A stretch of DNA of 64,000 bases, taken from positions 22,486,199 to 22,550,198 of the forward strand of contig NC_045127.1 in NCBI RefSeq assembly GCF_007655135.1. Reading direction: 5' to 3'. The notes beneath the pieces were generated by a model. That model had not been told where the DNA came from. It did not search any database and saw nothing but the letters and a program-made list of their open reading frames with translations. Below are positions 10,715 to 23,673 of this stretch, in pieces (within the stretch, counting starts at the first letter, position 1; each line of letters begins with the position of its first letter). The position numbers and the translations under genes are program-made. This DNA is from Punica granatum (taxonomy: Eukaryota > Streptophyta > Magnoliopsida > Myrtales > Lythraceae).

Positions 10715-13700
10715 ATGAAATCTATGAATCATCTCTCGTGCATATTGAATGATAATAGGCTCATTGGGCCTAACTTTTCGGATTGGCTCCGTAACCTGAA
10801 CATTGTCCTGAACATGGAGGCTCCGGGATACATCCTGGAGAATCAGGAGATTGAACTCCCTGGCGGGGATGCTACGAGTGATCAGCATGACGCATATGAT
10901 CAGTGCTCTGTTGATGACACGAAGGTCCGCTGCTATATGCTTGCTTCCATGAGCAATGAGTTGCAGAAGCAGCATGAGAACATGAAGAGTTCTCATGAGA
11001 TCTTGAAGAATCTCAGGGAGCTATATGGGGAGAATTGCAGGACCACACGATATGAGATATCGAAGGAATTGTTCCGTGCGAGAATGCAGGAGGGAACTGA
11101 AGTCGCAGCTCATGTGCAGAAGATGATTAGGCTGATTCAACAGCTTGAGAAGCTTGAGTTTCAGATGGACAAAGAACTCCATGTGGATTTAGTTCTTCAG
11201 TCTCTCCCAGATTCTTTCTCAGGGTTCATTGTGAACTTTCACATGAACAAGTTATCATGTTCGTTGTCTGAGCTGCTGAACATGTTGGTCACTGCACAGA
11301 ATGCTATGAACAACAAAAGGAAGGATAAGGAAATCGTTCTTGTGGCTGGTACTTCTTCCAGTAAGACTAGGAAGAAGAATAAGAAGTCCAAGAAAGGCTC
11401 TGTTCCTCAGCAGTCAACAGGGGTGTCCAAGAATAAGGGCAAGGCAAAGGTTGTTGCGGATAAGGGAACTTGTTTCCACTGCGGCAAGGATGAACATTGG
11501 AAGAGGAACTGTCAGCAGTACCTCGCCTCATTGAAGGAAAATAAGGGAAAGAAACCTTTAGAAGGTATGTCTATCTCTTGTTATGTTAGTTCCAATGGTT
11601 CATATAGCTCATCTACAGCTTGGGTTCTTGATACTGGTGCAAGCTCACACGTTTGTACCTCTATGCAGGGGCTAGCAAGCAGTAGGGTCCTTGGAAGGAA
11701 TGAAGTATGCTTAAAGATCGGCAATGGAGCAAGTGTTGCGGCCAAAGCTGTGGGGTCGATTTCATTACATCTGGATGGACATGTTTTATTTCTAGATCGT
11801 GTTTTAGTTTTACCAAACGCCTATCGGAACATTATTTCTGTTTCTAGTTTGACTAGGAGTGGATACTTGTTTGATTTCAGACATGATGTTTGCAACATTT
11901 ATTATGGTAATAAAGTTATTGGCGTTGGTTATTTACACAATGGCCTTTATTATCTTAGAGCTAGAAATGAAACGATTCCGAACACGATTGAGGTCAACAC
12001 CGTATCCGAATCTATTCCAAGTCTAAAGCAACTTTGGCACCTTAGACTAGGGCATGTTGCAGATGATAGGATAAGTAAGTTGGAGAAGATGGGACTTATA
12101 GTTCCATTGGGTTCTAAACCCAATTCAACTTACGAGTCTTGTCTTAAAGGCAAGATGACAACGACTCCATTTGTGGGACAAATGGAGAGGGCTAAGGAAG
12201 TTTTAGAACTCATACATAGTGATGTGTGTGGTCCATTTAGTGAAGTGGCTAGGGGTGGATACTCCTACTTCATCACCTTTACCGATGATTATTCTCGTTT
12301 TGGGTATGTTTATCTTATGAAGTATAAACACGAATCCTTTGAAAAGTTCAAGGAATTCAAGGCTGAAGTAGAGAAGCAGAAAGGAAAGTGCATCAAGACT
12401 CTTCGATCTGATCGAGGAGGAGAGTACATGAGTACTGAGTTTGGTGACTTCTTGAAGGAACACGGTATTGTTTCTCAATTTACTCCACTAGGAACACCAC
12501 AGTTGAATGGAGTTTCTGAAAGGAGGAATCGTACCCTATTGGACATGGTTCGGTCGATGATGAGCCATACAGATCTCCCAATTTTGATGTGGGGATATGC
12601 GCTGCAAACCACGTGTTACTTGCTTAACAGAATTCCAAGCAAGTCGGTCTCTACCACTCCATATGAGATATGGAATGGTAGGACACCTAGTCTTAAGCAC
12701 TTTAAGATTTGGGGTTGTCCTGCATTCATTAAGAAGCAGAAGACCGATAAGTTGGAAACCCGGTCCGAGAAAGGCAGGTTTGTTGGTTATCCAAGTGACA
12801 GCCTTGGATACTATTTTTATTTCCCTACTGAGCAAAGGGTTGTTATTAGTAGAGATGCGATCTTTTTGGAGAAACAGTTGGTCCAGGAAGGTGGCATGGA
12901 AAGGCAGATAGTACTTGATGAGGCGTCATCAGTACCACAAACCGATCAGATGCCCATTTCGATGGACATTGATAAACCAGTTGAGACACCTATTCAAATT
13001 GAGAATGTCACAGAACCTCGAAGGTCTGGTAGGGTAACTCATACTCCCGCGAGATACCTTAATCTCCATGAGAACGTACAAGAGTTGTTCGTTCATGGAG
13101 ATAATGATCATAGGGACGATCCTACCACTTATGAGGAAGCTATATCAGATATAGATTCTTCTAAATGGTTAGAGGCCGTGAAGTCCGAGATGGACTCCAT
13201 GAGCAAAAACCAAGTCTGGGATCTTGTTGACCCTCCTAAAGGTATAGTACCTATAGGGAACAAATGGATTTTCAATAGGAAGATTGGTGCTGATGGAAAG
13301 GTAGATATCTATAAAGCTAGGCTAGTGGCAAAGGGTTATCGCCAGAAGCGGGGAGTCGACTATGAGGAGACTTTCTCGCCTGTAGCCATGCTGAAGTCTA
13401 TCAGAATAATGCTAGCAGTTGCTGCGCACTATGTTTATGAGGTTTGGCAGATGGATGTCAAGACCGCCTTCCTCAACGGATACATTGAGGAAGAAATCTA
13501 AGGATAAGTCCAAGGTGTGCAAGCTTAAGAGATCCATTTATGGTCTTAAGCAGGCTTCGAGGAGCTGGAATCGACGTTTTGATGAGGCCGTAAAGTCCTT
13601 TGGCTTCATCAAAAACGACGATGAACCATGTGTGTATAAGAAGGCTAGTGGCAGCATGATTGCCTTACTTGTATTATACGTGGATGACATTCTGCTGATA

Positions 13701-14661
13701 GGTAATGATATTGGTATGCTTACTTCTATAAAGGTCTGGTTGTCTAATATTTTCTCCATGAAAGATTTGGGAGAAGCGACCTATATTCTGGGTATTTGGA
13801 TATATAAAGATAGACCGAAAAGATTGATAGGTCTATCCCAAGCCCTGTATCTGGATAAGGTGTTGAAGAGGTTCAACATGCAGGATTCCAAAAGAGGATT
13901 GCTCCCTGTGAGACACGGTATCCATCTCTCTAAAGCGATGTCTCCCAAGACTCCAGAGGAGAGAAAAGATGGCACAGGTGCCTTATGCTTCGGCTATAGG
14001 TAGCCTTATGTATGCTATGCTGTGTACAAGGCCGGATATCGCGTATGCTGTTAGTGTGACTAGCAGGTATCAATCCAACCCAGGACTTGATCATTGGACT
14101 GCTGTCAAGAACATCCTTAAATACTTGAGAAGAACTAAGGATATGGTTCTGGTATATGGAGAATGTGAGTTGAGACTAGACAGGTTTACAGATTCTGATT
14201 TTCAATCAGATGTGGATGATAGAAAGTCTATCTCCGGTTATATATTCACCTGTAATGGAGATGCAGTTAGCTGGAAGAGTTCTAAGCAAGAGACGACTGC
14301 AGATTCCACTACAGAGGCTGAGTATATTGCTGCATCTGATGCAGCGAAGGAGGCAGTTTGGATTCGGAAGTTTGTGACTGAACTCGGTATTGTTCCCTCC
14401 ATATCATCACCAGTAGAGTTGTACTATGATAATACTGGAGCGATTGCTCAGGCAAAGGAACCAAGGTCACATCAGAAGTCCAAACACATTGAGAGGAGAT
14501 ATCATATTATCAGGGAGATTATCAGGAGAGGCGATGTAGCTGTGCAAAAAGTAGCTTCAGGAGATAATGTCGCTGATCCACTCACGAAGGCCATGACGCA
14601 GCAGCAGCTAGAGAAACATCTTGAGAAGATGGGTCTTAGATACTGTACTGAGTGGTTCTAG
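10715..14661 (+). pseudogene. Copia gag-pol, frame-broken
   Basis: The reading frame is open from 10643 to 13501, and the likely gag start is the ATG at 10715. Numbered from 10643: a gag zinc knuckle at residues 277-290 (CFHCGKDEHWKRNC), the protease motif DTGAS at 330, a GAG-preintegrase segment (LWHLRLGHV), and integrase with catalytic D527, D590 and E626, a D-62-D-35-E spacing. The reverse transcriptase begins normally (QMDVKTAFLNG near 935) and stops at 13501. Compared with copia element 2, 29 bases are missing there. The frame resumes with the YVDD active site at 13677-13688, then breaks again near 13965 by a 2-base loss. RNase H follows at 13969-14661, ending with the ADPLTK motif and a terminal segment typical of copia. 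Two frameshifts inside pol make it inactive. Confidence 0.93.
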
Positions 14662-14675
14662 TGCAAGTGGGAGAT
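14661..14675 (+). promoter_or_regulatory. Polypurine tract of copia element 1
   Basis: gtgcaagtgggagat immediately precedes the 3' LTR. An identical tract precedes the 3' LTR of copia element 2 (near 48662-48676). It would prime plus-strand DNA synthesis. Confidence 0.75.
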
Positions 14676-16534
14676 TGTTAGTGATATGCCCTAGACCTTG
14701 ATTTATGTATTTGGATAATTCCTTTTATGGCAATAAAGTTTATTATATTATTCGTATATTGTCTATGTTTATTAGAATAAAGTCCTTAAGATATTTTGAA
14801 TACTTCATTCTTAAGAGTTAAGAATATGAGTGACGAAATAATTCGGTAAGAATATCTTTAAACTGTTCACGATCGTAGGAGACTTAACTGGATATTATTT
14901 CTCCAGATAGATCGTCACCTCTATCTGTTTCCATGATTAGTATACAAATACTAATGAAGATGGAGTAGTGAATCTCATACTATTTGATAATTGTTATCAT
15001 GATAGATATGTGGATACTTATATGATAAGTAGTCGAACGTGACGTGCAGATAATATTCATACGGTAATTTACTAATGTTAATGAATGTTATCTGGATCGT
15101 ATTAGTGCATATAGTCCTTAGACCTAAGATGGAACACTATCTCAAGTATAGGTAATTAGGATTTGCTACTGCTAATGTATTTGTGCTTAGCGTGAGTATT
15201 CGGCAGATAGTGGTCCTAATTAGTTATACTTGGAGTTCGGTGTCTGATCAAGACGAGATTCACTAACCTGAGTAAACAGGGAAAATGTCATATGGATATG
15301 AGTTTTATTCTGGATCGAGAAATCCTCGGCCGAGGTAGATAGACTTGAATAGAAAGGAGTTTCTGTTCAAGTGCTACGGATCTAAGAATGAAATTAGAGA
15401 GTCCATATGATCGGCTATAGAGTTTGGCATTTACCGTAGCTCTAGCTAGATTTGGATCTTGTAGTGAAAGGATTCAGTGCATGGTATATACGATCAGAGG
15501 TTCATTAGAATGTTTCAATTATACATCCGTCATCTTTTGGATTGTCACAATATGCTGCTAGGTGTCACTCGAGAACTTTGGGAACCAAGGGCATTTTGAG
15601 AATTATGCTTTCGGTTACGGAAAGAGTTTCTGGTAGTATCAAATGAGTTGATACTATAATCCTATTGCCATTTGATGATGAACCTAATTAGTCACACACA
15701 TTGAACGTGTCTAAACCGAGAAAAGAATTAATTCTAATTAAGGAAGTTAATTAGAAATTAATTATCGAATAAGGTTTGCAATGTGGTTGCGAGGGTGCTA
15801 GCACAACCTGAAGCCGAGTTCAATATCAAGGATAAATCTAATTAAGGAAATACAATAGTTTCCTTATTTGGAGAGTTTCTATAAATAGATCGTCTATTTA
15901 TGGAAACTCGTGTCAATGACTTATTTAATCTTTCTTTCTAACTATAAGGGCCAGTCATTGGATGACTTAAATTGTGAGGACTCATTTGTGATTTATTAAT
16001 TAATTCTGATTAATCCCTAGGGTAAGAATATATATAGATATGTTCTTACGGTTAACCCTAGAGGTTAATTAATCGAAAACCCTAATATTAGAAAGAGAGG
16101 AAGAGGAGAGACGGCTGAACAGTTGTTGTCGTGAACTCCCAAGGCTGATTGGAGTTCTTCTCGGATCTGATTCGGAGTTTCGGTGTTGTCCTTGGCATCC
16201 TTCAAGAGATCCTTTCATTGTGTGACGATTCCGTTCGAGATCGGAGACTTAGATCGGAGTGTACGGGTCGAGAGGAGTCTAATCTCGGTGGAGATGTGCT
16301 CGTGAGGACGAGCTAGAGGCCGGACACTTGGACGGCTAATTTGATCGACTCGAATTAATAAGGTTAGTGAAAAGTTCGTAACTTTTCTTATGGATTCATT
16401 ATGTGATGTTATCTATTCGTTTAGAAGACGATTCCTATGTCAAGATGTGATCTTGAAGTTTTTGATTAAACGAGCACACGATAAAAATTTGATTTTTACC
16501 GTAATTAAACTTTCCGCTGCTCGGTTTTCTAACG
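14676..16534 (+). repeat. 3' LTR of copia element 1 (1859 bp)
   Basis: Starts TGTTAGTGATATGCC and ends ctaacg, where ctaaca is expected. It has lost about 18 bases near 16013 and 8 bases near 16519 relative to the 5' LTR. It is followed by the right target-site copy gaaac (16535-16539). Confidence 0.93.
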
Positions 16535-16768
16535 GAAACTTCACTAAATAAGGGAACACTGGGGGAAATCAGCACGTGATCGATAAAGCCATATGATTGC
16601 AAGATGCAAGAACGCAGTAGTTAGCCAATCATAACTGCAATCTTCTAGCTAGCTAGTCTTCATGCCAAATTGATCATGTGCCAAGGAAAAGATCTAATGC
16701 AAGCGACCTGGATCAATTTCGATATCTGACTATAATTTTTGGCCCGAGTAGGCATTATAATGGAAGAG

Positions 16769-19700
16769 CTACATTCTTAAAAATCTGACCTTCGATTCTT
16801 GACGGTATCGTTTGTACATTTTTGAGTTATCACAGTTGAAGATGCACTTGTGCTTGAGGTCTTTCATCAGCTTGGATCGCGTCTCTCTCTTTCTCAAGGA
16901 ATGGCAATATGAAATATCTAAATATAGCAAGTGTTCCAATTTGCCAAGGCCCGGAATCTCAGTTAGACATGGACACCATTAAATATGGAGAGACACTAGA
17001 TTATTCAGATGTGAGATGTAAGGCAAACGACCAAGCCACTGACAGTCCCTTACCGTTAGATCTCTCAAACATTTATAACCCGTTTGGTTTTAGGGTTGAT
17101 TTTTAAAATTTTAACTTTAACTTTAACTCAACTCACTATACAATAAAAGTCAACAATACAATTATTACTTTTTCAGTTTTTTAAATTTTTTTAATCATTC
17201 AATTCAATTTTTAATACTAAATTCTCTCAACTATTCATTACTTTTTCACACTTTTTTTTCATAATTCAACAATACAATCATTACAACCCAATTAAAATCA
17301 AAACTCAACTCTACTTAACTCTAAAACCAAGCACACCATTAGAAAGAGGTAGCCCAAGCATGATCTTTGAGAAGATAGATACTAAGACCGCATTGTCTAC
17401 AGACTGCAGATCTTTGATCCCAGCTCCAAGTCTTCTAAGAGCCCAATCATTCGAGTACTTTAGGACTTGTAAAATGTATAAATTCTTCAAGCTGGAAAGA
17501 TTCGGCATATGAATATCATTCCAAGATCCATCTCCTCTAAATTAGCAGGAAACTGCGGGACAACCTTCAATTTTGGGCAATCTAGCAGAAGCTTCTTGAG
17601 CTGAGATAAGGAACCAAATTCAGTCGGTATTGTAGTGATAGACCAAAGTTGTAACTCTAGCTTGGTCAGACTGTGTAAGCCCATGATCCCATCTAAGTAG
17701 AGATGGCCTTCCACCCTCATGTTTGTTAATTTCACCAGTTTTGAGAGACACCGGCCTTCATTCCAGGAGTTGGATCGGAGATGTACAAGGTCAAACTTGG
17801 CGGGAGATTGGGTAGATCTTTGAGCTTAGAACAACGATTTGGTTTGAGAGTTTGGAGATGAGAGAGCTGAATGATAGAGGAGGTAAGTTGACATATTCTG
17901 GCCCATGAGAGATCCATGCATTTCAAAGGGGATAGGCCCAACATTTCCATGGGAAGACCTTTCGAAAGATCAGCTGATTGTGCATCCAACTTTTTGAGCT
18001 TCCTCAATGCGCCAAATGATTTGGGTAGTTCTCTCAACTTTTTGCAATTTTTCAAATAAATCTCTTCTAGACTCTACAGGCATCCGATAGAGTCAGGCAA
18101 CTCTTTTATCGCCGTCCCGGATATATCTAGTCTAACTAATGACTTTAGTCCCCACAATGAGTCAGGAAGTTGCTTTAGCACTTTACAACTGTGTAGAAAT
18201 AGCTACTTCAGATTTTTCCAAGCTTCCAATTGATTGGGGCAGCTCAAAAATACTCGTGCCCTTCAGATCCAATTCAACCAGTAATTTCAACTCCCCAGGT
18301 GAATCGGGAAGCTCCTTTATCCCAGTACAACCTGATAACCGTAAGTACTGAAGTTTCTTCAGTCCTCCAAATCCAGAAGGCAATTCATGCAGTCCTAAAT
18401 ATGAGAGATCCAATGATACTAATGATGTTTGTGCCTTTCAGGTCCAACTCTACCAGTGAGCTTAGTGCACCGAGTGACTCAGTAAGATTCCCCCAGTTCT
18501 AAATTGTTTAGTTTGACGCACTTGAGCTTCACTAGATTATGGATGGATTTCGGAAAGTTGAGAGGTCCAAATCTCGTTTTGTTATGATCACCTCAGTCAA
18601 GTTTTCTAGGAGACTGAATTCTTCTGGTAATCCGCAAAGATAATCAGTTATCACACTACTCAAGGTTCAACTACCTTAGGCACTTTAGATTGCCTATGGA
18701 GCTATCAATAGCAATCAAGCAGTAGCAGCCTTTAAGAACCAATCTTTCCAGAGCCATACCCTTAGGAAAACTGGGTGTATTTTATAAGTTCTCAGCTTCC
18801 TTGAGGTTAAGAACTTTCAAGTTCTTTGCATTCTGTAAATGAACAAAGAACAATGAGCTGTCACTAATTCTGTGAACAAAATCAATATTGTTGCCAATTC
18901 TAGAAAGGTACTTGATATCTTGCATTAATATTTTCAAGAAAATAGATCAACATACCAAGTAAATGGTATGTATATTCATAATATGGGAAAAGTTTAACAT
19001 GTAACAAGATGACAAAGAGCCACCATATTGGATATCATACTTGCAATTCGCTCCATCCTTCCCACTTTTCGTTAACATCACTAGAGGATAAGTCAAGAAT
19101 GACTAAATTTGTTGAAACAAGACGGCACTCATTAGAAGTGGATGGATTATTGCCAGAACATGGCTGCTAACAAAGCCATCTTAAATTTGGAGTGCGATGT
19201 TTGAGGTCTTACTGAAGTATCACCCATCCTAAGTCGAGAAATCTCAAATTTGTTAAGCTTCCGATCTACTCCAATGTCAAATGGACGGGTTTATGGAATC
19301 CTTCCAAATGGTATTTCAGCTGGATTCCTTCGGGAATCTCATTTTCCAACTTAAAAGTAAAGTAACATTGGCCAATTATGCAGAGATTGTCTGCCAAAAA
19401 AAGAACTAAAACAACGATAATGATGGACTAACAGCCCCCCAAATCCCATAGAAACAAAAACATTGAAAGTGCTCCTAAGAATTTATATCTATTACTAACT
19501 ACCTTTTTGCTCTTTACAACTTGCGTAGCTTCCTTCCTACTACACTTTTTGGGATCATTAAGAATGTCCTCGCAAACAATATCCCTACCAAGGTCCTTGA
19601 GCTGATCATGCATCCATATTTGGTCATTGTCTAAAATCTTTACCAAGGACCTAGAACATAAAACTGCAAGCGCCCAGCGTGGGCAATATTCACAGGCATC

Positions 19701-20590
19701 CCACATGTAAATTGGATTTGTTTTCTCAGTGCCAATGAAGAAGCATGCTATGTCAAGAAATATTTGCTTTTGATCACTCTTTAAGTTGTCATAACTTATC
19801 CTCAGCCTATCATTCACTGCATCGAAAGGTATCTTTGCTGACCTCTTTATGATGTCTTTCCATACCTGAGGATCCTTGTACTTGTGGAGAAGTGATCCAA
19901 TCACTACAAGAGCCAGAGGAACTCCATCAGTTGCAGAGACAACCTCTACAGAAAGTTCTCTAAAAGCCTGAGAAGGAGATTCATTCTCGAACGCATAGCT
20001 ACTGAAAAGTTGAAGTGCATCATCAGGATTTAGCATCCCCGTCTCTAGATGCCAAATGTCATCTCTGTGGAATTTTTCTTTTCCAATTGCCAACAGGTCT
20101 ATGTTCCACGTTATGATAACTATCCTGCTTCCTAAATCTAACCATGTAAACTTTCCTGCGAGCTTCTCGATTTGCTCCTTTTTTTTTAAGAACAATAAGA
20201 ACTTTTTTTTTTACGAAAGCTCTTCTCAATCCTCTCATGTAAATCCAATCATCTTGCCGACTTAGGGTCAGGGCTATTTAGAAGCCTTTCTTGCAGATAG
20301 TTAATACCATGATGCACTGCCATCTATTGCACATTCTCAAGGAAGGCACTACAATCAAAACTAGTTGATATTTTGTTGAAAATAAACTTAGCAAGAGTCG
20401 TCTTGCCAATGCCACCCATTCCATGGATTCCAATATACCGCACGCCATCATTAGATTGAATGCCCAACAAGTTCATTGCAGACTCTAATTGACCGTTTAT
20501 TCCCACCAAAGGATCAATATCGTATCTTTTCGTTGGTTTCAGCTTAACCATACCTCTTCAACAAATGCCTTGCAAAACTTCATGTACCTG
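16769..20590 (-). pseudogene. NBS-LRR disease-resistance-like pseudogene, unit 1
   Basis: Reads right to left. The NBS exon starts near 20588 after an intron acceptor. It shows VGINGQLESA, the P-loop GMGGIGKTTLAKFIF and FLENV, then an in-frame TAG. A kinase-2 motif (normally LLVLDDVD) should follow. Instead there is a lysine-rich run from an A/T homopolymer near 20186-20212. Downstream come GSRIVIITWN, GVPLALVVIGSLL, LRISYDNL, QIFLDIACFFIG and the MHD-type MHDQLKDLGRDIV, all typical of TIR-class NBS proteins and close to flax L6. After an intron near 18930-19050 there are degenerate LRRs (LRELPKSFGALRKLKKL; LPSGFGGLKKLQYLRLSGC). The last LRR (GLGKLEHLLYLDISYC) continues to a stop near 16769. 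No TIR exon is visible upstream, where a Helitron-like end begins. There is also a one-base frameshift near 20550, several further breaks and a MITE inside the LRR. It is non-functional. Confidence 0.88.
17079..17337. mobile_element. MITE B, inverted copy inside the LRR region of unit 1
   Basis: Same family as 5978-6230 but in reverse. It starts cccgtttggttttagggttg and ends ctaaaaccaagcacacc. It splits the LRR coding sequence: the LRR frame runs into it and stops after a few codons. Unit 2 has it at the same place (34412-34667), so insertion predates the duplication. In unit 3 nearly all of it is deleted. Confidence 0.6.
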
Positions 20591-20740
20591 CCATAAATTT
20601 ATCATTGATCAACCATTTCTACATGATAATATATTAGCAAAGCATCACCATTTTTGTGCAAATAAACTAAAAGAGAACCATGATGTTCTGCTCAAGACTG
20701 TCTTCCAGTGCATTTGGGACTCCCAAAATTATAAAGTAAC

Positions 20741-21297
20741 TAGTTGATACACGCTTGTTACGTTAACTTCTTGTCAATTTTTGTATGATGGAAGATAAAT
20801 AATTGACACATATAACGTACAAATGAATATAAATAGAAAGAAAAGATATGTTCAAAACATTTATTTGACCAAGTAGACATAATAAATAGTATAAGTTGAT
20901 ACCCGCTCGTTACGCGGCTTTTCTTTATCAATTTTTATATTACAAACATAGATAATTAACACATATGGCAATATACAAATGAATATGGATAGAACAATGA
21001 CATTAAAACTATATACTCTATTGAATGTACATAAAAAAAAACATATTGTGAATAAGAGTTAAAGAATTAGAAATCATAATGATGACAAATAAGTACGTAT
21101 AATAGTTTTATGGAAATGAAAAAAAATCTATGTAGTAAAAGATAATAAAATTGTAATATATATAAAAGAGGGTACACACAAAGAGCAGGTGATATCAAGT
21201 AGAGGCTATAATATAGGGAAAACGACATTGATTAGTAAAAATATGGCATATAATGTAAATTTTGGTGTTCCAATTTATAGGATACTAGTTTTTTTTA
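20741..21297. other. AT-rich spacer with Helitron-like ends, left part
   Basis: No gene supported. At about 20740 and 20893 the sequence shows ctagttgatac or agttgatac followed by a short hairpin (cgcttgttacg, cccgctcgttacgcgg). Read on the minus strand this is a hairpin followed by a CTAG/CTTA-type end, resembling Helitron 3' termini. Unit 2 has the same at about 38590 and 38746. No Rep/helicase coding sequence is present. Confidence 0.35.
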
Positions 21298-21641
21298 GGG
21301 GTTTTTACCCCAAATGGCCCATGGTTTACCCGTTTTGTTAAATATATCATATACTTTTTTTGTCAGATATATCCCATGGTTTACTATTTGCATCAAATCT
21401 ATCCCGGCGTTATTTTTTTCGTCGACATCTAACAGTCATGCTGACGTGGCACGTGGAGAGATAGTGGGCCCCACTTGTCACGTGGGCGCCACATCAGCAC
21501 GGCCGTTAGATGTCGATGGAAAAGATAACGGTGGGATAGATTTGAAGCAAAATGTAAACCATGAGATATAACTGACAAAAAAAAAGTATATGATAAATTT
21601 GACAAAACGCGTAAACCATAGGCCATTTTAAGTAAAAACTC
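21298..21641. mobile_element. Mutator-type MITE, unit 1 copy (344 bp)
   Basis: Long near-palindromic element: ggggtttttacc at the left matches an inverted end at the right, and the centre (ctgacgtggcacgtgg against cacgtgggcgccacatcag) is also inverted. Flanks are tttttttta (21289-21297) and attttttta (21642-21650), a 9-bp duplication with one mismatch. Unit 2 at about 39140 is the empty site. A second copy, nested in copia element 2, has a perfect 9-bp duplication. The 9-bp target size and long inverted ends point to the Mutator superfamily. Confidence 0.8.
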
Positions 21642-21650
21642 ATTTTTTTA

Positions 21651-23622
21651 CCAGTATGTTGCATGGGGCTTTCACTATATATATAATTATATTTACCTAT
21701 GCAAACTTTAATTTTTTTTACATAAATTTTTAAAAATTAATATAGAATTAGTATATTAGTATATAATACCTAATAATTTTATCTAAATATCTTAAGGAAT
21801 TGTAATCAACTTATATATATTACTACTATATTAACAAAGAAGTAGTGAAGTAGCTTTTTCAAAATTATTAGTTCTCCATTTCGAAATTAGTTTGCCAAGT
21901 TTTGAGGCTAATTTTGTAGTTATCTTAAGTTTTGAGGATATATTAAAATTTAGATTTCACGTCCAAACATATTGATGCATATATATTTAAATTATGAAGT
22001 ATTTTAATTTATAAATTCTTAATTTTTTTCATTTATTATTAATTTAGTCTTGTTTAGTCTTAATTATATATATTTTATATATATTAAAATTATTAAGTAT
22101 TTTTATTTATAAACTCTTAATTTTTATGCATTTACTATTAATTTAGTACTATTTAATCCTAATTATATATACTTATAATTATGCCACTATTTATTACACT
22201 GTATTCAACTCAATGTATGTATATATATATATAACACATTTACCTATCAATCCCTATGATATTGCAATATTTACCTTTAAGAATCTAATAATTGTCGAAT
22301 AGTCAAATTTATATACATACGTTAAAATTATTAAGTATTTTTATTTATAAACTCTTTAATTTTTATGCATTTGTAATTACTTTAGTACTATTTATCTTAA
22401 TTATACTTATTTACAATTATGCTACTATTTAGTACACTGTATTAAACTTAATATATATATATATATATATAATAGATTTACCTTTTTATCCCTATGATAT
22501 ACAATATTTACCTCTATGACTATATTAATTGTTTTATAGTCAAGTTTATATATATACTAGGCTATTGAACCCATGCGTTGTATGGATTTTATAAATAAAA
22601 TTTATTCTGAAACATTAGATATTAAGATAATTATTAATGTTGACTCATAGTTTATATTAATAAATTGAAAATAGGAAAATTTGTTCTTATACTATATATA
22701 TTTAAATACGATAAATTTCATACTCATGATAAATAATATTAATTAAACATTTCATAAGCAAATAATTCATGTAAAATATTTCATAGAAATTATCTCAATT
22801 ATCAATTCAATTTATAAGAAGATAATTATAAAATCCAAAAAAAATCATAGTTAGTTTTATTATTAATGAAAGATTAATAATCATAGAGTTTATAAAATTT
22901 TAACATTAAGTATTCGCAATTGTCTTTTTCTTACTCATATTTCATATATTAAGTTTTGCAAATTTGAATAATTTTAGATAACATGTAAGCATTTCGATGT
23001 GAGATTTACCTAATTTAGCTTTTATAAGGCTAATAATGATTATTAAAATTAACTAATAATTTTTTAATAATTCAAAACATTTTAAAATTATGTATATGTA
23101 TTTACTAATAAAATAGAAATTTCTTATAAAATAACATTAAGTGATCACAATAAAGAATTCTTCTGTAATTGTTTTGGATATATTTTATTCAATTACAATA
23201 ATTCAATTTCTATATAATATACTAATTTATTGAACATTTATGATTCTATCCCTATTTAATAGGACCATTAAAATTATGTACACTTGTTTGCTAATAAAAT
23301 AGTGGTGCCGTTTATAACTCGATTGCAATTATAACCCTAAGGTGCAGGGTAAACTAGTTATAACTCCGCTGCCAGGAAATACGACACTATAACTATATTG
23401 ATTGGTTCTATTGTATATTGTTTGTCTGATCTGATTGCTTTAGATGTGATGATTGTTGTGCTTGTCTGAAGTTGTTCTGTGAAAGTCGTATTGTTAACTA
23501 GAGCTGGATTTAGTTGTGTATATATATATATATATATATTGCATAAAGTCTTGTGCGGTTGAGTTGAGTGATGCTTTAGGGTGTTGTTGTATTACTTATA
23601 TGAATGCTTGCTTGTTCAATAA

Positions 23623-23673
<51 letters not shown>

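Larger units (their letters stand above)
7141..16534 (+). mobile_element. Ty1/copia LTR retrotransposon, element 1 (9394 bp)
   Basis: Complete but decayed element. It has two long terminal repeats beginning TGTTAG and ending CTAACA (final base changed to G at the 3' end), a tRNA-Met-type primer site, a gag-pol region in copia order (protease, integrase, reverse transcriptase, RNase H) and a purine tract before the 3' LTR. The target site is gcaac on the left and gaaac on the right, one mismatch apart. The undisturbed target site is present in unit 2 (gcaac at 33868-33872, followed directly by ttcacta) and unit 3 (63109-63113), which proves the insertion. The two LTRs differ by several indels of 8 to about 18 bases and many substitutions, so it is not recent. 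Its coding frame is broken, so it is non-autonomous. Confidence 0.95.
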
